From positions 891,375 through 955,374 of the forward strand of contig BCLD01000001.1 of the NCBI GenBank assembly GCA_001600875.1: a stretch of 64,000 bases of DNA. Reading direction: 5' to 3'. The number at the start of each line of letters is the position of its first letter. Position 1 is the stretch's first letter. Below, one piece after another: positions 1-12,550 of this stretch. The position numbers and the translations under genes were made by a program. The notes beneath the pieces were generated by a model, which ran no database searches, was not told the origin of the DNA, and worked only from the letters and a program-made list of their open reading frames with translations. The stretch comes from Solicoccozyma terricola. Its lineage: Eukaryota; Basidiomycota; Tremellomycetes; Filobasidiales; Piskurozymaceae.

Positions 1-486
1 TTGGGTAACACAGTATCTGTCAGCTGAACAAGGTGAGGGTGGTATTCGTGGTTCGTGGGTGACATATGTGTGTAGAATAGGGGTACTGATTGTAGGGATA
101 TATGGATCATCACCCCAAAAGGTTTCAGTGAACCTTACCTCACCTTGTGAGCATTCGTTCTGAAACTCCGACCACGGCATTTCAATTGACAGACGTCGTC
201 GCCCCCGGGGGACTTTTCACATCAACATAGCTACTTAACCCACTCAACATTCTCAATCATATTCCCTCTCCATCTCCTCTATCTCAAGATCCGAAAACCT
301 AAAAACTCTACAAGAGGATACATATCCCGTGTTCTTCGTGTGATTTCTCAACAAGTGAGTTGGGGGGGTTTCAAATTGGATGTGGGGAACATGCGTGGAC
401 GACAAGGAGTAGGGCTGAGGGCTGACGAGGGGTTTTACAACGTGGTAGTTGGCAGGAGAACATGCGAGATGGGGGGTTGATGTTAG
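1..486. other. 5' flank of the transporter gene
   Basis: No confident gene. A CT-rich leader-like stretch runs to about 280 and ends in a good acceptor-like CAG/AAG context. An open segment follows up to a GTGAGT donor near 355, so a missing upstream exon of the transporter is possible. The opposite-strand 93-codon ORF at 253-534 lacks any recognisable feature and is treated as a shadow. Confidence 0.4.
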
Positions 487-1894
487 ATGGAAGTTTGGAA
501 TGACGGTATTGAAATTAACGTCTTTGATCACCATGTGAGTGTATTGCGTTTTTACTCTTCTTCTTCTCCTTGGAGCACCCTAGACAGGGATACACTCTGT
601 TGCTGATGGTACTCGAAATGCCTCCTTTCGATAGACCGTCATTGTGCTGGTTTGTAGCTGTACCTATGACGGGGTGAGTTTTCACCTCCTATCTTCTCTC
701 ATCGCACCGATCTCCATACCCGATACTGACGATTCGATATCATCCAGCGTCACCGACTTGACAGCACTCTACGCAACTGCCACTTTCTTCACATATGGAT
801 TCTCACTCCTCCTTCTCCATACACCTCTCTCTCGAACCATCATCTCCGCCATCATCGTCGCTTTCTCTGGAGTCCTCCTTATTGCATTTTCAGGAGCTCG
901 TGCTGAAAATCCTACAAACGACGATTCGGAAGGAGGAGGACCACCACATCGTATTTTAGGAGATCTAATCATGTTATTCGGCGCAGCTGTGTTAGGGCTA
1001 TACGAAGTCATTTACAAGCTTTCATTACCTGAAGGACAAGGTGGAGTTGTAACGCACGACAAGAAGGATCAAAACACTGCAATGCCTATCGTCGAGTATA
1101 ACGCGGTACACCAACTATACGACGGTAGTAATGATCATCCATCACCTTCACCTCGACCTACATCTACCACTCATAGACGATCATCGTCCCTACCTGTACT
1201 TCTCAATCCGGGTAATGCAACGCAAGAAGAACATCAACATCTCCCTATAGGACTCCATGCGAATTTTTTAACTAGCTGTATTGGAATAACGACGTTGGTT
1301 GTGTTTTGGATTCCGTTACCGTTTTTGGATATGGTAGGATGGGAAGACTTGAAATGGCCTGGGAAGGCGATGGGGAGTATTGGGTGGATTTGTTTGGCAG
1401 GTGCTACGTATGTGAGTACTGTCCTTGGGATTGACCCCCCCCGTTCGAAGAGAAAGGATTGTCCTCACCCGATGGCTGATGGATCGTAAACCTCTCGCAG
1501 AACGCAGGCTTCATGGTGAGTTTGTTTCCTGACTGACAGGTATCGGCTTAGCACATCCCGAGGCGTCCTAATCGATACGTGCTTGACCTCCGCCACCCCC
1601 CCCCCCCCCCCCTTACAGTGTCTGATCGGACTCCTTGGTCCAGTCACAGCCAGCGTAGCCAACCTTCTCGCCATCGGTTTGGTTGCTCTCGTAGACGCCG
1701 CGTATCTCGGTCGGCGGATACCGTTCTTGACGCTAGTCGGGGCTAATCTGGTATCCTTCGGGTTTGGAGTCTTGATGTATGAAGGGGAAGGAGAGGCGGC
1801 AGGCGAGGTAGATGATGAAGAGGACTATGTGGATGTAGATGTACACGACGAGGACGAAGAGGACATACGGGTTATAGAAGCGAGAGAATCATAG
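487..1894 (+). CDS. EamA/SLC35F-type multi-pass transporter
   Basis: Proposed exons 487-534, 588-673, 748-1411, 1501-1515 and 1619-1894 keep one frame for 362 codons. The third exon carries TM-like segments (LTALYATATFFTYGFSLLLL, ISAIIVAFSGVLLIAFSGA, GDLIMLFGAAVLGLYEVIY), then a polar loop, then more hydrophobic segments. Joining 1411 to the 15-nt exon and to 1619 gives ATYNAGFMCLIGLLGPV, the usual NAGF motif of drug/metabolite (EamA, SLC35F, yeast YML018C-like) carriers. The tail is very acidic. The first two exons are uncertain: the family normally has two more N-terminal helices, and another exon may lie around 280-354 or outside the window. Substrate unknown; the family usually sits in vacuolar, Golgi or other internal membranes. 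Confidence 0.7.
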
Positions 1895-2083
1895 GCATTG
1901 GAACGTCCCTTTTCGTCGCGGGTTTTACTTTTGTACAAATGCAGCATTTCGCATGTTTAACTAGGCATGATGGAAAAAAAAATCATTTGCATTTCGTCCT
2001 GCATCATCCGAATCCCCGTTGATTTTCATCTAAAGCTTGTCCACTTTCCAAAGGTCGTCACTTTACGAATTCGGCAACCGTCA

Positions 2084-3144
2084 TCAGTACCTTGATTCTT
2101 CCACCACAACCGCTGTCTGTGTGTGCCACTCACCCCAAATGACAAATCACCTCAACAGCCACTCCTTTCCCTACCTTCCTGATCTCTTCGCTACTAGCTA
2201 CCAACTTCCCGATCGCCGCTGCGTGCTCCTTTCCTTCTGCGTGAATGGCAACGATGGCTCCAGAGGGGAGGTTAGGTGGTAGGTCACCGCCTGTGGATAA
2301 AAGGCCTGGTGCCATCATGTTTGCTCCCTGAAGGACGTTCAAGACGTTAGTAACCCCGTGGGAGGAGCTCCAACAACAAGTGAGCACATACAGCAAGAAG
2401 GAACTTGATAGCTCCTCGATCTACCCGGACGTGAGGTAATATTGATGGATCTGTGAGGTTGGTTGATCGAAACGTCTAAGTCGAGTCCATCGAACGTGTT
2501 GGTGATCCCGTCCATTCCAACCATACTGACATTTATGCAGGACATGCAGTGTGGGTACAAAAGGACCATCGAAATGCTGAATGATAAGAGGCTCCGAGTT
2601 GATAGTGTAAATGGTAACATGATCACGACTGCCGTACCCCCGCCCAATCAGATCGCCGAAATCAGCATCCAACATCATAGTCCGGTCGAACCAACCCACC
2701 ATTTTGTTATTCCCAAGGCCTCCTTCTTCGGCCAAAGCTCATCCAGGACAATAGCCTCTTCTATAGCTCCCTCCTTTTCACCCTCAGCATCCTTGTCTTT
2801 GCCTTTACCCTTCTCCGACTTGTCTTTCTTCCCACCGCCCTTCTTCTTCCCGCCTTTCCCACCTTTACTATGCTGTTCCTCTTCTGGGTCTTCTTGTATT
2901 GTTTCAGTAGGTAAGGGAGCTGGTTCCGTGGTGTTTTCAGTGGATGGGGTGAGAGGTTGAGCTAGGAAAGGGTATTGCTCAAGGAGAGAAGTGCGGATGT
3001 GTCTTTGAACGGAAGATTTGAGGGAAGTCGATGAAGCGACATCCTCTTTAGGGTTGAATCTGATGAAAAAGATGGAGAGAAATCGGCTCAATGGGTGTCA
3101 TACAGATAAGCTGGCGGGTAGTCTATTCCTCACTTCTTGAACAT
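2084..3144 (-). CDS. TMA20: MCT1/TMA20 homologue, PUA-domain ribosome-recycling factor
   Basis: Six exons: 3134-3144 (11 nt), 2700-3059, 2531-2628, 2392-2450, 2134-2327 and 2084-2090, 242 codons in phase. The spliced start reads MFKKFNPKEDVASS, the family N-terminus. ELWPKKEALGITKC follows, then the PUA domain (DGPFVPTLHVLHKYPSILPH, GAIKFLLAGANMMAPGL, GAIVAIHAEGKEHA). The family protein pairs with the TMA22/DENR subunit to release deacylated tRNA and recycle or reinitiate on 40S subunits. A Lys/Gly/Glu-rich insertion of about 60 residues separates the N-terminal domain from the PUA domain and makes this longer than the 181-aa human protein. The last 7-nt exon and the C-terminal end are the least certain part. 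It lies tail-to-tail with the transporter and about 120 bp downstream of U2AF1. Confidence 0.85.
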
Positions 3145-3266
3145 GGCAAACGTGATGGATGATAGGGGTGTGGTTCTTGCATGGGATGCCAACAGATGGA
3201 ACATCGACCCAACTACGATTAACAGCACGTGATCACATAAATGCATTCCACACATCCCTCGTTCTT

Positions 3267-4804
3267 TCAACGCCTATACCTGCTTGGTCTCCAACTGTCT
3301 CCTTCCTGCTCTCCATGATCTTCTCCTCCCTGACTAGGAGGAACCCATCCCGCATCATCACCGCCGCCTCCAACAGCAGCAGCCGGAGTCCAACCTAGAT
3401 CACCATGTCCATCGCCGTTCGTCGCGCCAGCAGCTGAGGGCTGAGCAGCTACTTTTCGTCGTTCCAGTCGTTGAGAAGCTTGAAGATCACGGACAAGGGT
3501 CGGAGTTGGATGAGAGAGATGCATAAAGTTGCAGAATCTAGAACACACAATGAGGAGGACGTTTAAAAGTGAGTTTGTATAGCGAGAAGAGGCGGGTGAA
3601 ACCATTGGGAAACGAAAAGAAAAGAAACTCACCCGCCACGAGTACATTCACCCATCTCGTTCTGACGACAACAAGCCTCCCTGAAATCTGTGACAGGTGA
3701 CAGCTCTGCATATAGAGGTTTACCTGATATTTGGAAAAAAAGAAAAACAAATCACGACAAAACACGATTTAGTAAAAAGTATCTTTCGAAATGAGGATAA
3801 CGGACGGGAACGGACGGCAACTCACCAGAATACCATCGATCGTTCAAATTATCAACAGCCTTCTGAGCCTCCGCTTCCCATTCGTATCGAGCATAAACGT
3901 TTCCTAAAAGATGATCTCCCACATTATCACAAACATGCATTTCTTGAAGATTTCCATACTTGGCGAGTTCACTGACGTGGCGTTCAAAAGTCTCTCCATC
4001 AGCTCTCGGAGTCATGACCAATGGCAACCAACCTCCATTTTCCCCCTAACTCACCAGAAGAAATCCTCATAAAACCCATCGAAATCCTGTTGTAATTCTT
4101 GCGGTGTCATATTCTGTCCAGCTACTGATCTAGATGGGTTATGATAAACATTTGGTAGAAGGATAGTCTGAGAGAAAGCTGGACGGATGTGTTTTCTCGA
4201 ACATCGATCTCCGTGACGACATGCTCCGATCTAGAGGGGGCGAAAGAATGAAAGAGACGCAGAGAAGGGGAAAAAGGGAATGTGTTAGCGGTTGAATAGC
4301 GCAGGTGGCGGACGATGAGAATTGCTCGTTACACTCGTAGAAGCGGAGGGTATCAGAAGGAAGATAGCTCCTTCGCTACGCTCGGGAAGAAGAGAATGAT
4401 CACTTCGATCACAGAAGCCATGGTGCTCACTGCGTTCGCAAGACAGTAGTATTCACTCCGCGAAAGAAATGAGTGTTCACTACGTTCGCGAAGGAGAAGA
4501 GAAGCAATGAACGTTCGCTTCGCTCGCGGAAGACATAGCGCTCACTACGTTCGCAAGAAGATACCCTTCGCCCCTCGAAAGGAAACGTATGTTCACTACG
4601 TTCGCCTATGTTCGCGATGAATGCTCGCTTCGTTCGCGGTACACACCACTTACTTTGTAGTAGAATGAACAATTGACTCGATCTTGTTCCGTACCACTGC
4701 ATCCCCCGAAATAACAGAATAGCGAGATAAGTCAGTATACAGCACCCCCTCACGACCAACTACAGCGTTGCCACTTACAAGATGTTGGCCAGATGTGACG
4801 CCAT
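3267..4804 (-). CDS. U2AF1: U2AF small subunit (U2AF35), 3' splice-site recognition
   Basis: Six exons: 4779-4804, 4654-4696, 4055-4230, 3826-3971, 3633-3723 and 3267-3537, in phase for 250 residues. It starts [20 protein letters not shown], then the first CCCH zinc finger (C-S-F-Y-Y-K...[13 protein letters not shown]). Next come the atypical RRM/UHM ([39 protein letters not shown]) and the second CCCH finger ([22 protein letters not shown]). The tail is Gly/Asp-rich without a long RS domain. It binds the AG at the 3' splice site and partners U2AF65 through the UHM. Intron 2 (4231-4653, 423 nt) is several times longer than any other intron of the gene and holds a degenerate repeat. Divergent from the GRR1-type gene. 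Confidence 0.95.
4366..4640. repeat. Degenerate GCTCACTACGTTCGC repeat inside U2AF1 intron 2
   Basis: Copies of (G)(T/C)TCACT(A/G)CGTTCGC start near 4425, 4475, 4540 and 4591, spaced about 50-63 nt. They are interleaved with palindrome-like blocks such as CGTTCGCTTCGCTCGCGG (4512-4529) and GCTCGCTTCGTTCGCGG (4623-4639) and with GAAGAAG/AGAAGA linkers. The block ends right beside the intron's donor and fills most of the intron. I cannot assign it to a known transposon family. Confidence 0.75.
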
Positions 4805-5220
4805 GACGAGGTCAAGTCAAAGTATGATATGATATGGAGGGACGGTGGATGTTGTGCCCTTTGACGAGTGATATTCCACGCGCTTTTGATGATATGGAAC
4901 TTGTTGGTGTGCTGTTTGATGAGGGAACTGTTGATGTATGGTACTCTAAGCAACAGTGCTACGACCGACTATACAGTTGAATGATGATATATGCCACTGC
5001 CACTGTGCGGTGGATGTTGGCTCAGTCATCCTGGAGGAACTTGCTCGCCCCGCCCGAATTTGCTGATTACGTAATTCAACCACCAAGCCGGTCAACACCC
5101 CCCATCCATCCATCCCACTCACTCACTCACTCATACAGTTCATACATCCAGCCCCCAACCTTCCCCCCCCCCACCCCCACCCTGCCAACGTCAAAGGTAG
5201 AAAATCCTCCGTAGCCTACA
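4805..5220. promoter_or_regulatory. Divergent spacer U2AF1 / GRR1-type gene
   Basis: 416 bp between two divergent start codons. The part next to the + strand start is strongly pyrimidine-rich (CCATCCATCC, CTCACTCACTCACT, runs of C), as expected for a fungal 5' leader. No TATA-like element stands out. A bidirectional promoter is inferred from position only. Confidence 0.5.
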
Positions 5221-8200
5221 ATGGAACACTCCAACACTCGACGGTGGGACTCTCACCGCTCTCGTATAGCAAATGATACACCCAGACTGTCATACGCTCT
5301 CAATAGAGAAGGTTCAACGGATATAGACTCGCCTTCAACGTCCATCGCCCCAACGCCTGAACCTCGCTTACCACAACAATTGTCTAATGACATGGCTGGA
5401 TACCATGGGTCGAATATCCTAGAACCTGTTATTCCAAGTCATAATCGGGAACACCTATCACCTTTCCTTGACGGCGCTGACATATCCCGACTTGGACTGA
5501 ACTCGAGACCCTCGTCCTCATTCCCGCCTAGTCAATCTTGTCGTCATTTGATACCTACATCTTCATCTGCTTCCCAATCAGATGACGAAGACGGTGATGA
5601 AACGGATCATCAAGATTTCGCTGATAAGAATTTTCAAATCGCTACGTCTCATCCTAACAACCTTCATCGAAGAAGAGGTGGTGGTGGTGGTGGTGGAATA
5701 CCAACAAAACTTCGTACTCGGTCGGCTGGAGTTATACCTGATGAAGCTTTAGATTGGTTGAATAACAATAGTGCATTGTCAGAAAATGGAAAGAAGGGGA
5801 AGGAATCAGCTGAAATTGTTGGAACAACGCCGTTCAGAAGACGGACGATCACTCGAGGTGACGGTGGGACGAATGGGTCATCAAATGAAAAACAGGAAGT
5901 TTTGGAAACTGTGGTGCAAGGTCTTGCTTCAACCATGCCCCAGGAGATAATCCTACATGTGAGTTCCAACAGTTCTACCACACCCATCATTACAACTGCC
6001 GACGAATTTGCTTTGTTTTGAACGGACGGTTTCTTGAATCCGCCCCGGGATAGATTTTCCGGAACTTGACACACATGTCAGACATTCGAGCAGCTCTACT
6101 AGTCTGCAGATCTTGGTGCATCTGCGCAGTCACGTCGATATGGTCAAAACCTTCATGTCAATCACGAGGATCATTGACTCAGCTCATTCGTGTGATTCGG
6201 ACTTGTGGCGGTCCTCAACAATCAAACAACATCAACGGCGTTTCAACCCATCGATCAACACAAGTCGCAACTTTTCCTTATGCTTCCATTATAAGAAGAT
6301 TGAACTTTGTCGCGCTGCATGGATCACTCACCAACGAACATTTATCCGAGTTTTCGCTTTGTTCTCGATTGGAAAGATTGACATTAGCTGGTAATCGATC
6401 TCTCGATGCGAAAACTTTGATCAAAGTCGTCAGTTGTATGCCTGAACTCGTGGCGGTGGATCTCAGTGGTGTGATCAAAACGACAGACGAGGTGGTTGAG
6501 ACGATAGCAAAGACAAGTGGGAGGTTGCAAGGGTTGAATTTGAGTGGATGCACTCTGATCTCGGATAAGGGGGTGATTGCTCTGGCTGAAAGAAGCACGT
6601 TGTTGAGACGGGTAGGTAGCGGTGACTTGTTGGCCAAGAAGAGAGCGAGGGGAAAGACGTCCTTTTTGTTCCTTTTTCTGACCTGTTGATTCCTCCCTCC
6701 TTTCTCAGATCAAACTGATGGGTTGCGTGGAGGTCACCGATCAAGGCATTATCGCTCTGGCAACCCTGTGTCCTCTCATCCTCGAATACGATCTTCAGGG
6801 ACTCGAGAACGTAACGGATGTCAGCATGCGCCAGATCTGGCTAAACTCGGCTCACGTTCGCGAACTCCGATTGAATGGAAACGATCTGCTTTCAGAGGAA
6901 GGGTTTCCTTGTCTCAATATCATGCCGGTCTTGCTTACGCCTGATGAGGAGAGGGACTTTTCAACATTGAGTAGACGACGATCCGTCACAGGTAGATCTT
7001 CGGATTCAGAAGGTTCCTCTACGGAATCCGGAACGAGTGGGACATCCAGGAAAGACCCAAGAACCGTTTTTGCAAGACGACCAATCTTGAGAAAAACTCC
7101 CGTCACTCGGAAATTCGACTATTTGCGAACGGTAGATCTGACTGGCTGCACTCGAGTCACCGACGAAGCGATAGAAGCGATCGTCAGCAATGCTACAAAG
7201 ATTCGCATGCTTACTCTCGCCAAGTGTGGGTTGTTGACGGATGCAGCGCTCGAGTCCATCTGTAGATTGGGAAAGCATCTGCATCTTTTACATCTTGGGC
7301 ATGTCAACCAGTATGTTTGGGAAAGCTTTATCGGTATTTGGGTGAAATACTGAGATCGAGGTCTGTTTGCAAGGATCACTGATGTTGCGGTGACCAAGTT
7401 GGTCCGTTCTTGTACGCGGATGCGCTACATCGACTTGGCGTGTAAGTGTCGCTCGCACAATGGGAAACCCTTCGTTGAGACCTTTCGACTGATCTCGCAT
7501 TACCTGTGAACAGCCTGTCCCTTGTTAACAGATATGAGTGTATTTGAGATCGCCGCTAATCTTCCCAAACTCCGGCGAGTTGGTTTGGTGAAGGTCAGTG
7601 CATAGTGTCGCTGGCGCACCGACATCTGGCTGACCAAGGTCCTCATCCGCAGGTCATCAATATCACCGACCAAGCAATCTACGCCCTCGTGGAGCGTGGC
7701 GAGCGTACCGGCCCGAATCTCATGGAAAGAGTACATCTGTCATATTGTGACAAGTTGTCTGTAAAAGCAATCACGCATCTTCTCCGCAAGATACCACATA
7801 TAACCCATCTCAGCCTGACGGGTGTTACTGCATTCCGGCACTCCGAGTTTCAACGGTTCTGTCGTCCGGCACCAAAGGTGAGGCAAAAGCTGGAGGTTGT
7901 ATGTTTGAACCTCGTCGCATCTAATACCCTGATGTCCACGAAAACCTCTAGGAATTCAATTCTCATCAACGAGCTGCTTTCTGCGTCTTCTCAGGGAAAA
8001 GCGTCTCTGACCTGCGGACGTATCTGATCGCAAAAGAGGCAGCTCAAGCTCACCCGCACAACGTCCAACATCTCCCTCACGAATGGCACGAAGGTTCTAC
8101 TCGCGCATCGAACGAGCGAGAAAGTCCCCACTCTGCAACATCACGATACCTCGCTCAAACTCCTCATTTAGATATACCCGCTCCTTACGATCACTATCGA

Positions 8201-8443
8201 CATCGTTCACCGATATCCGCCCTCGTATCAGCAAACCACGTCACTCCCTCTTTCTTTCCTGCTGCCGAGTATCGACACGGGTATGGTCATCCGCCCCGTT
8301 TACGAGTACCAATGCATACCCCCGAACCCGAAGAGGACGGTAGGAATGCTGTTGAGATCTTGGATCAGTTGTTGTATAGAGTACGTGCAGATGAAGCGGA
8401 CGGAGAAGGGTCTCAAGAACGAAGATCAAGAAGAGATCAGTGA
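5221..8443 (+). CDS. GRR1: GRR1-type F-box/LRR subunit of an SCF ubiquitin ligase
   Basis: Seven exons: 5221-5958, 6054-6611, 6709-7310, 7374-7441, 7514-7593, 7653-7877 and 7952-8443, all in phase, about 920 residues. Residues 1-235 are Ser-rich and probably disordered, with a poly-Gly run. The F-box follows (MPQEIILHIFRNLTHMSD, then IRAALLVCRSWCICAV), created by the first splice. About twelve Leu-rich repeats of the C-x-x-L/I-T-D type come next (NLSGCTLISDKGVIALAE, DLTGCTRVTDEAIEAIV, LTLAKCGLLTDAAL). A Ser-rich insertion (SDSEGSSTESGTSGTSRK) interrupts the LRR array. The end of the LRR is the family signature FNSHQRAAFCVFSG. The family recruits phosphorylated substrates to SKP1-cullin for nutrient and cell-cycle control; the Cryptococcus orthologue is known as Fbp1. 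Confidence 0.93.
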
Positions 8444-8537
8444 AAATATCTGTAAGCAGTTGTATCGCTCAACCCCTTTAGACACAAAAAGATCGTTCTT
8501 CGCAGAACAACATCATCATTCCTGTATCCATACCATC

Positions 8538-9633
<1,096 letters not shown>

Positions 9634-9888
9634 CTTTCAGTCAGTTTAGTTGTGTATGATTCCATCTGCTCTATGCGGTGATGTTTGGGTCTGTTGCAAG
9701 CTTGACCAAGGAACGTTGTTTCTGTAGCTGTTGTTGTGCAGGATGGTGATGATGATGGTGATTCGGCATTTCACGGGTCAGCAACCAACGACGATCGCGT
9801 GCATCGACCATCCTCCTCCTGCTATAACTATAACAGGTCATGTCATTAACAATTCATGAGCACAAGTTCATTACATCATTAGAGGTTG

Positions 9889-10798
9889 CTAGTATGTATG
9901 TGGCTGTGATTCACTTCCAACTCCAACTCTTAATCCCACTTCATCTGCGAAAGAAGCTGGATCAGCCAACGGTACTACCACCCCCACCCCACCCCTACCC
10001 ACTTCCATCCCCCCAAGCGCACTCACTACATCAGGATGATCTTTGAATGCTTCATAAAGTTCTCGACTGAAAAGGGAGAACTCTGTTTCATTGACTTGGA
10101 ACACAAACAATAGTCGTCAGTTGGGCCATTACCACATTGAAACATTGTCTAATACTTGAACACTTACCTGTACCATATTCAGCTAGGGTCTTATTCATGT
10201 CATTAAGTATCCAATCGTCGTGATCTAGGTTGATGATGAGGTTCATGGTCTGTTCAACAGTAGCAAGTGGGTGTTAGATAATGTATGAGGACTGGGAGAC
10301 AACCAGGGTTGTGAGATGACAACTGACACCCCACCCACCTTGTGTGAATGTGCTTGAGTGTACAATTTGAGTGTGTCTGCGTGGGTTGCGGTCAACAATA
10401 TGAGCTTTCTCGTGCTCCCGGTCTTTCGCTCTTCTCTCTCTCTCTCTCTCCACCATTGCTTTCAACACATCCCATCACTAACCCAATTTCAATGTTTTAT
10501 ATGGCTTGAATCCAGGTCTTGTTTTAATCTCCTCCATACATCTATCAATCAGACCTTGAACAGTCATCTCCTTCAAGTTGATCTCTTTCAAAACCAGAGC
10601 CTTTTGTGTACGGTATTCAAACGACTTGATGATACGAACGGTTATAGTGGATGATTCGAGAGGACGAGTGGTGGATGTGAGTGGGTCATGATGTGATTCA
10701 AGAGGACGAGTGTTGGAGGTTGTGAGTGGGGAGTTGTTGGATTCACCGTGTATTTGAGGAGGACCAGAAGCTATCGAAGCGTCTGCGATGTGTGACAT
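9889..10798 (-). CDS. UPF0538 / C2orf76-like protein
   Basis: The first exon from 10798 has a Ser/Thr-rich start, then ITVRIIKSFEYRTQKALVL and LKEMTVQGLIDRCMEEIKTR. A splice of G|AC gives KLDTLKLYTQAHSHK. The next exons give TMNLIINLDHDDWILNDMNK and TLAEYGT, then VNETEFSLFSRELYEAFKDH. The order (RIIKSFE, KL..QAH..KT..L.I..D, L...GI/G-E-TE.S.F) is that of the ubiquitin-fold-like UPF0538 family, whose role is not known to me. The last part, rich in Gly and Val (GGMEVGRGGVGVVVP), is longer than in animal members, and a terminal intron cannot be excluded. It diverges from the Gln-rich gene. Confidence 0.8.
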
Positions 10799-11180
10799 TG
10801 TTTGGGTTGAATGAGAGAAGTTGTCAGATGATCATACTGATGGTAGCGAGCGAGATGAGTCGTAAGAGTTGAAGAGAGCGAGAGCGAGGATGTGATCGTT
10901 GTTGGCAACTTTGGACTTGTGATTTGATTTTCTCTTCTCGCGTTCAACCAACTCGCTTACTTCCCAACAAAGTCATCCACCGTCCATCCACCCACGACCC
11001 CTCACATCAACTCGATACATCAGCCAGTAGCTCAGCCCGACAGTCTTGCAAAGACAGCACTCGCATATACCCTCTACACACCACCCATCCGCTTCTGCAC
11101 AAACACCCATTCCCAAACCCCCCCTCCTCAATCTTCCCACATCCTTCACGGGATCTCTTCCCCCCTCTCCCCCCTCGACG
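10799..11180. promoter_or_regulatory. Divergent spacer, 382 bp
   Basis: Lies between the C2orf76-like start (minus) and the Gln-rich protein start (plus). The plus-strand side is a C/T-rich leader (ACCCACGACCCC, CCCCTCTCCCCCCTC) ending at the ATG at 11181. No defined motif is claimed. Confidence 0.45.
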
Positions 11181-11713
11181 ATGCAACAACCTCCCAACCC
11201 CGCTCAATACGCTCAGATGATGCAACAGTACCCTCAGCAGCCTCGTCCAATGAGTAACATGCCAATGGGTCTTCCACCACACATGATACAACAATTTCAA
11301 CAGATGGCTCCGCAGCAACAACAGCAAATGGCTAACCAGATGATGGCTCAACAAGCAGGTGGTGGTGGTGGTGGTGGTGGTGGTGGGATGATGATGAATG
11401 GAGGAGTATCACCGCAGACGGTACTTTATGGCATGCAAGGGATGCAGGGTATGCAGCAGCAGCAGCTACAACAACAACAACAACAGCAGCAGCAACAACA
11501 GCAGTCGCAACAGATGCAGATGGGAGTCGGTGGGATGACACCTCTGAGGCAACATATGCAGCCAAAGCAAGGTTTACCAAGTACAGGCTCATCAACTCCT
11601 GTTCAAGGGAAAAAACGAGGACCGAAGGTAAGTTCTCAACATCCGTCATCATGTTAGATGTCTACGTGGCTGTACGATCGATACGATCTGACATTCTTCG
11701 CTTTTTCTCGCTT

Positions 11714-11745
<32 letters not shown>

Positions 11746-12413
11746 CCCCCCCCACTCATTAGCCAAAGAATCAACACATGCAACAATCTCATTTGCAACC
11801 ATCGCAACAACAGATGCACTACAACGCGATGGCTCCACCTCCAACAGTCATGCTCCCACAATACATCAAACCACCACAACCTATTGACGAAGAACCTCTA
11901 GCTGGTATGTGAGAAAAAATCCGCGTTCGACCAGATCATTCGCCCAGATATTGACGACTCTTTCGATGACCCTGTTATATGTTCACTCAGACGAACTCGA
12001 TAATGTCACAGCTCGAGACTTGGCAGTGAACCGATATCGCTTAAGACATGAGCTAATGAATGAGGTTCTCGGACCGGTGACTATCGGTAAGTGTGTGTGA
12101 GAGAGAGAGAGAGCCGTTGCTCCGGGTGGACTCTTGTGTTTATAAAACAAATCTTCTCTCCATTTCTCCAGCTCAATTAGGCGCACCACCAGAGCCATAC
12201 GAGGGTGTTGACATTGAAGCGATGGAAAGACAACTCGTGAGAGCTCGCATCAGGAGTCGGTCGGGTTAGTGTCGCTGATCCACCACGCCGTCGCTCCATA
12301 AACAGGCCGAATTAGAGAAAACCAACGTAGAGCTTGAACAAAAGGCCGAAGCACAACTCGAAGAAGCCAAAGATCGGTTCGAATCGCTGTCTCGACGTTT
12401 TGACGTTGAATGA
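11181..12413 (+). CDS. Gln/Met-rich protein with C-terminal coiled coil, possible Ssr4-like chromatin subunit
   Basis: Five exons: 11181-11627, 11763-11904, 11991-12086, 12172-12236 and 12306-12413, in phase. The first half is low complexity: Met/Gln/Pro-rich, a run of 10 Gly, then long Gln runs encoded by CAA/CAG mixtures, and a basic GKKRGPK patch. The only ordered part is DELDNVTARDLAVNRYRLRH, ELMNEVLGP, a short linker and a charged helix (AELEKTNVELEQKAEAQLEE). The 'LT/VTARD-A..RY..H..MEEV' pattern reminds me of the SWI/SNF-RSC subunit Ssr4 of other fungi. That match is from memory of a short motif and is weak. A transcription or chromatin cofactor is the best guess. Confidence 0.6.
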
Positions 12414-12550
12414 AAGAGGCACGCCGAGGGAGGTTTGAGAGGGTTTCTTTCCGGGCTTCTCCACATCAAAAGTTGTACAAGCTCACAGGACATGTTAATG
12501 ATGATCTCTACTAAAAGTACGGGGTACCGATACTACATACCCCCCATACC

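Noticed and set aside
769..1011. Opposite-strand ORFs inside conserved genes (for example 769-1011 minus)
   Set aside because: They are shadows of real exons in another frame and show no family features.
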